From Cyprinodon diabolis (taxonomy: Eukaryota > Chordata > Actinopteri > Cyprinodontiformes > Cyprinodontidae): DNA of 64,000 nucleotides. The notes under the pieces are model-generated. The model searched no databases. It worked only from the letters and a program-made list of their open reading frames with translations, and had not been told where the DNA came from. The stretch lies in assembly GCA_030533445.1 (NCBI GenBank), contig JARPUW010000260.1, positions 392,532-456,531 of the forward strand. The letters are read 5' to 3'. The translations under genes and the position numbers were made by a program. This document shows, one piece after another, positions 58,948 to 64,000 of this stretch; positions within the stretch are counted from its first letter, which is position 1; each line of letters opens with the position of its first letter.

Positions 58948-61900
58948 ACGCCCAGCAGTGATATAGAATCCATTTCCAAATGTTAAATCACTGGTTTTCC
59001 ATGTTATTAGGTGAATAGTTGCTGTATTACAGAGTAAATGGGAGACTTTTATTGTGAAATTTGCTCTGGGTGTGTTTTGAAAAGGTCACTAGAGTCTAAT
59101 AAAAACAACCTGGAAGAGTTTGGGTCATAATGTTGAGCCATTTGCATCAATTAATGCATTAGTATAATCTAGAGGCTTTTATTTTGTAGGGTCCCTGGAG
59201 TCTTATTTTGAAAGTCCAACAGAGTTGTGTTTATAGAAAATGTTCAGACCCGTCAATGATAGTTGATTACTTTCCAATCGTTAAATCACTCTTTTTCCAT
59301 GTTATTAGGGCAGTAGATGAAGCGGAAATGGGAGGCTTTTATTTTGAAATTTGCTACAGGGTGTGTTTTAAACAGTCTCCTAGAGTCTATTCTCTAAAAC
59401 GGGGTTGAGTTTGGGTCATAATGTTGAGCCATATAGGGCAATAAATATATGTAAAAAATATAGAGGCTTTTATTTTGTAGGGTCCCTGGAGTCTTATTTT
59501 GAAAGTCTATCAGTGCTGAGTGGCAAGGGAAGTGTCATGGACAGCAGTCATATAGTATCCATTTCCCAATGTTAAATCAGTCCTTTCACCCTCCATTAGA
59601 TTAATATGTGCTGTTTAAAACAGCAGAGGTAAAATCTGTTTGAAGCTTGGTAACCTTGACAACGCTTAACGAGCCTCTCACTGACACAGACAACAGCTGC
59701 ACTCACTATTGGTTTCTTCTTCCCAGGCTTTTTTGTATGGGAAGAACGGCACCGAACAAACGACTACTGATCAAAAACCGTATGAGTTATTCAAAAAACA
59801 TTTTCACCATGAGCATCAGCAATCCTTCGACTCCAACTATACCAACTTTGGTGTATGTGTGTCATTCAGAAAAATATTTATGACGAGTTGAAAACACATA
59901 GTCTGATTCGTTTCTCTCCCATCTTCAGCTCAAAAAGAATAGAGAAAGGCTGAAACTCTCATCGACTTTAGGTTGGTCTGGACGGTTTTTAAGGAAAAGT
60001 ATTAATCCTACCGTAATTCCGAAGACATTGTGTGAGTCCAGAGGTTTCAGTCTACAAACTGACCAAAAATGGTGACTGTAGCTCCAAATATGTGGCCGTG
60101 AGGGCGAGAATAAGATGTTTGATCTTAAAAGAATGGCCGCCTCACACTAAGATTTCAGCAGCTGCACTCTAGCAGGCTGCTGCAGAAGCTAACTGTCAGC
60201 TAGCTTCCAGGTGCTTACCCTCCGAACAAACGACTGCTGAGCAAAAACCGTAAAAGATATCTGAAAAATTCTTTCAGTGAAAGCAACATCTATCCTTTGT
60301 CTCAGACTGGGGTAACCTTCATGTCTGTAGGTCTTTCACAACCCAAAACGAAGCACAAACAAAATGGTTGGCCCACCTGCTCCTCCCTTTGTTTGAACTG
60401 CAGGACCTCACTCTCACTCACCTTTTAGCTGCTAAAGCACCCCTCCGAACAAACGACTGCTGAGTAAAAACCGTAAAAGGTATCTGAAAAATTATTTTTA
60501 TCTAAGCGACAGCTATATCTTGTCTTCAATTGGAGTAACTTTCATGGCTGTAGGTCATCTACAACCTGAATGGGAAGAGAAAGAAAAAGAAAAAACGTTT
60601 TGTCACACCTGATCTTCTAATTGAGCTAGCTGCAGCAGGACACTCTCCCCCAGCTTTCAGCTGCTTAAAATGTCCTCCGAACAAACGACTGCTGAGCAAA
60701 AACCGTATGAGTTATTCAAAATATTTTTTCACCGTGAGCGTCAGCCATCCTTCGACTCCAACTATGCCAACTTTGGTGTATGTGTGTCATTCAGAAAAAT
60801 ATTTATGACGAGTTTAAAACACATAGTCTGATTCGTTTTTCTCCCCTCTTCTGCTCCAAAACCAATGAAAAACGGCTCTGATTTTCATCGACTTTAGGTC
60901 GGTCTGGAGGGTTTTTAAGGAAAAGTATTAATCCTACCGTAATTCCGAAGATATTGTGTGGGTCCAGAGATTTCAGTCTACAAACTGACCAAAAATGGTG
61001 ACTCTAGCTATAAATATGTGGCCGTGAGGGCGAGTTTAAAATGTTTTTTTGTGTTTAAAAAACGCCTGCCTCACACTCTAGCTTTTCAGTTGCTCCACTC
61101 TAGCAGGCTGGATTTTGCTAAAACTTTGTGGCGCTTGAGGTCTGATTATACAAAAACCGTAGCAGTTATCAACATACTGTCTTCAGTTTTAAATAGACGA
61201 AGGATTTATCTACAAACTGAGCTTCAAACTGTTTTTCTAGGTGAATGTATGCCGACACAGTGAAGTGCTGTTTTTTATGCTTTTTTTTTCCTCTCCCCAT
61301 TCATTTCCTATGGGATTTTTTTGCGACGTTTTCGCTAATAATTCGCAAACCTTCGGACTAATGAGAAAGTTTTATACAAGCACACATCACCCCATTGGTC
61401 CCGACGCGTGTGCCAACTTTGGGCCCGATCCGCCAAACCGTGCGGGACTAGTTACGCGCCGAAGTTTTGGGTATACGGGAGAATTATAATAACTAGAAAA
61501 TTTCTAAAGAAATTTTGAGGGGGGCCACCTACTGCCCGTCTGGGGAACCGGGCCAATACGGCCCTGGCAAGTGACGTCGGGGCTCCCCAGACCAACTGCT
61601 TACGCCTTTGAGGGCTGCTGAGGGAAGGAAAGAGGGCAAGTTCATGGGCAAAGAGAGCTGTGTGCCACTTGTGCTGAAATCTGGGAAATAGACGTGCACA
61701 GCGTATGATGCACAAGGGTAATATGGGTTGTCCATATTGAAACACAGTGGGTAAAGCCCAGTTGGCGGGCTTCGCCCGCCTGCTAGGAGCCATCTCATTG
61801 AAGAAAAAAATCACCAATGGCGGGCTCTGCCCGCCTTCTAAGAGCCATTGCAGTGATGAAATCACCAATGGCGGGCTCCGCCCGCCTGCTAAGAGCCATT

Positions 61901-62115
61901 GCAGTGATGTAATCACCTTTGGCGGGCTCCGCCCGCCTGTTACCATTGGCGGGCTCCGCCCGCCTTCTAAGAGCCATTGCAGTGATGAAATCACCAATGG
62001 CAATGAGCAATATGCCAGAATGTATGAGTGTGTATAAGGAAGAGGCTTTTATTCTGTAGAGTCCTTGTAGTCTTATTTTGAAAGTCTATCATGAATGTGC
62101 ATCAAAAGATGGGTC
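58948..62115 (+). repeat. Repeat unit 19 (3,168 bp)
   Basis: Complete unit of the unit 2/unit 9 type, closest to unit 9 at offset 32,616. It has no 66-bp copy. AACATACTGTC near 61171 is shared with unit 14. CTCATTGAAG near 61794 is private. Confidence 0.95.
61761..62002 (+). repeat. Double-hairpin minisatellite, 5 GC hairpins (unit 19)
   Basis: Standard loops and stems. It lacks the TAC loop of unit 9 although the rest of the two units is nearly identical, so the minisatellite has a partly separate history. Confidence 0.92.
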
Positions 62116-62340
62116 ACGCCCAGCAGTGATATGGAATCCATTTCCAAATCTTAAATCACTGGTTTTCCATGTTATTAGGTGAATAGTTGCTGTATTACAG
62201 AGTAAATGGGAGACTTTTATTGTGAAATTTGCTCTGGGGTGTGTTTTGAAAAGGTCACTAGAGTCTAATAAAAACAACCTGGAAGAGTTTGGGTCATAAT
62301 GTTGAGCCATTTGCATCAATTAATGCATTAGTATAATCTA

Positions 62341-62922
62341 GAGGCTTTTATGTTGTAGGGTCCCCGGAGTCTTATTTTGAAAGTCCAACAGAGTTGTGTT
62401 TATAGAAAATGTTCAGACCCGTCAATGATAGTTGATTACTTTCCAATCGTTAAATCACTCTTTTTCCATGTTATTAGGGCAGTAGATGAAGCGGAAATGG
62501 GAGGCTTTTATTTTGAAATTTGCTATAGGGTGTATTTTAAACAGTCTCCTAGAGTCTATTCTCTAAAACGGGGTTGAGTTTGGGTCATAATGTTGAGCCA
62601 TATAGGGCAATAAATATATGTAAAAAATATAGAGGCTTTTATTTTGTAGGGTCCCTGGAGTCTTATTTTGAAAGTCCAACAGAGTTGTGTTTATAGAAAA
62701 TGTTCAGACCCGTCAATGATAGTTGATTACTTTCCAATCGTTAAATCACTCTTTTTCCATGTTATTAGGGCAGTAGATGAAGCGGAAATGGGAGGCTTTT
62801 ATTTTGAAATTTGCTATAGGGTGTGTTTTAAACAGTCTCCTAGAGTCTATTCTCTAAAACGGGGTTGAGTTTGGGTCATAATGTTGAGCCATATAGGGCA
62901 ATAAATATATGTAAAAAATATA
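62341..62922 (+). repeat. Tandem duplication of the 291 bp A-b sub-repeat (unit 20)
   Basis: The GAGGCTTTTA opening occurs at 62341, 62632 and 62923, exactly 291 bp apart, whereas other units have it twice here. The two copies differ at a few bases (for example GTGTATTTT in the first, GTGTGTTTT in the second). The step equals the natural sub-repeat period, as expected for unequal exchange, but the adjacent indel-rich stretch means an assembly error is possible. Confidence 0.85.
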
Positions 62923-62980
62923 GAGGCTTTTATTTTGTAGGGTCCCTGGAGTCTTATTTTGAAAGTCTATCAGTGCTGAG

Positions 62981-63610
62981 TGGCAAGGAGTGTCATGGAC
63001 AGCAGTCATATAGTATCCATTTCCCAATGTTAAATCAGTCCTTTCACCCTCCATTAGATTAATATGTGCTGTTTAAAACAGCAGAGGTAAATCTGTTGAA
63101 GCTTGGTAACCTTGACAACGCTTAACGAGCCTCTCACTGACACAGACAACAGTCTGCACTCACTATTGGTTTCTTCTTCCCAGGCTTTTTGTATGGGAAG
63201 AACGGCACCGAACAAACAACTACTGATCAAAAACCGTATGAGTTATTCAAAAAACAATTTTCACCATGAGCATCAGCAATCCTTCGACTCCAACTATACC
63301 AACTTTGGTGTATGTGTGTCATTCAGAAAATATTTATGACGAGTTGAAAACACATAGTCTGATTCGTTTCTCTCCCATCTTCAGCTCAAAAGAATAGAGA
63401 AAGGCTGAAACTCTCATCGACTTTAGGTTGGTCTGGAGGGTTTTTAAGGAAAAGTATTAATCCTACCGTAATTCCGAAGACATTGTGTGAGTCCAGAGGT
63501 TTCAGTCTACAAACTGACCAAAAATGGTGACTGTAGCTCCAAATATGTGGCCGTGAGGGCGAGAATAAGATGTTTGATCTTAAAAAAATGGCCGCCTCAC
63601 ACTAGATTTC
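62981..63610 (+). other. Stretch dense in one-base indels (unit 20)
   Basis: Compared with unit 19, about ten small indels occur in 630 bp: TGGCAAGGAG for TGGCAAGGGAAG, GGTAAATC for GGTAAAATC, CTGTTGAAG for CTGTTTGAAG, ACAGTCTGC for ACAGCTGC, five T for six before GTATGGG, ACAATTTTC for ACATTTTC, GAAAATATT for GAAAAATATT, CAAAAGAATAG for CAAAAAGAATAG and ACTAGATTTC for ACTAAGATTTC. Most are in homopolymers. No other stretch of this size in the window has such a density. Confidence 0.8.
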
Positions 63611-64000
63611 AGCAGCTGCACTCTAGCAGGCTGCTGCAGAAGCTAACTGTCAGCTAGCTTCCAGGTGCTTACCCTCCGAACAAACGACTGCTGAGCAAAA
63701 ACCGTAAAAGGTATCTGAAAAATTCTTTCAGTGAAAGCAACATCTATCCTTTGTCTCAGACTGGGGTAACCTTCATGTCTGTAGGTCTTTCACAACCCAA
63801 AACGAAGCAAAAACAAAATGGTTGGCCCACCTGCTCCTCCCTTTCTTTTAACTGCAGGACCTCACTCTCACTCACCTTTCAGCTGCTAAAGCACCCCTCC
63901 GAACAAACGACTGCTGAGTAAAAACCATAAAAGGTATCTCAAAAATTATTTTTATCTAAGCGACAGCTATATCTTGTCTTCAATTGGAGTAACTTTCATG

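Larger units (their letters stand above)
1..64000 (+). repeat. Macrosatellite array, ~3.17 kb unit, 19 complete copies plus one partial
   Basis: The same ordered sequence recurs end to end with no unique DNA between copies. Taking the first window base as phase, units begin at 1, 3304, 6952, 10121, 13160, 16613, 19782, 23163, 26332, 29506, 32780, 35949, 39148, 42436, 46037, 49272, 52469, 55634, 58948 and 62116. Units 3, 6, 8 and 11 are exactly 3,169 bp. Nearly all length differences come from the 66-bp hairpin repeat (0-7 copies) and the 51-bp minisatellite (2-7 GC hairpins). All units lie in the same orientation. Both array ends are outside the window. No protein-coding or structural RNA gene is recognisable. 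Unit boundaries are a choice of phase, not a biological edge. Confidence 0.97.
62116..64000 (+). repeat. Repeat unit 20, first 1,885 bases only
   Basis: Partial unit cut by the window end. It contains one extra 291 bp sub-repeat, then a stretch dense in one-base indels. From about 63690 it carries the unit 17 variants (CCGTAAAAGGTATC, GAAGCAAAAAC, AAAACCATAAAAGG). Confidence 0.95.

Noticed and set aside
1..64000. Ribosomal DNA intergenic spacer or 5S/histone gene cluster
   Set aside because: No rRNA, 5S, snRNA or histone coding sequence is found in any unit. The unit is complete without a gene.
1..64000. Endogenous retrovirus or LTR/LINE element
   Set aside because: No reverse transcriptase, integrase, protease or transposase motif is present in any frame, and no LTR pair.

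Overview
The window is one continuous tandem array. From the first base to the last it holds copies of a single repeat unit of about 3.17 kb. Using the phase of the first base, I count 19 complete units and the first 1,885 bases of a twentieth. Complete units run from 3,039 to 3,648 bp, and four are exactly 3,169 bp. I see no single-copy sequence of any useful length, no rRNA or tRNA gene, no recognisable transposon protein, and no reading frame I would defend as a gene. The array runs off both ends of the window. This is eukaryotic satellite (macrosatellite) DNA, most plausibly from an animal. The mix of AAT microsatellite with GC-rich hairpin repeats reminds me of teleost fish genomes, but that is recollection and weak evidence for the species.

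Each unit has the same order of parts (unit 1 coordinates). An AT-rich part (about 1-690, plus the end of each unit) is built from two and a half copies of a 291-300 bp sub-repeat. A middle part (about 806-2312) is built from five copies of a diverged block whose core starts CCGAACAAACGACT and ends AAAAACCGTA; the first and fourth carry a longer homologous tail and form a 450 bp duplication 924 bp apart. A 240 bp leader (2313-2552) ends in an AAT run. A GC-rich, palindrome-dense part (2553-3190) follows: a 66-bp hairpin repeat in 0 to 7 copies, a 46 bp palindrome, a 55 bp segment closed by a perfect 9 bp stem, a spacer with another perfect inverted repeat, and a 51-bp minisatellite in which each monomer encodes two hairpins.

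Neighbouring units are not each other's closest relatives. Blocks of variants recur at fixed distances (6,550, 9,661, 13,321, 19,781, 23,028 and 32,616 bp), so the array is a mosaic made by unequal exchange, gene conversion or block duplication. Unit 14 carries one extra 229 bp middle block, unit 20 carries one extra 291 bp sub-repeat, and a 630 bp stretch of unit 20 has a burst of one-base indels that looks like uncorrected sequencing error.

The long reading frames seen here (up to 343 codons on the minus strand) exist because the minisatellite periods are multiples of three. They start at TTG or GTG, and the variation I could inspect shows no coding constraint. The most interesting signal is the conserved stack of hairpins in every unit. 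In the GC hairpins variation sits largely in the 3-base loops, and in the 66-bp repeat 23 copies show no substitution at all.
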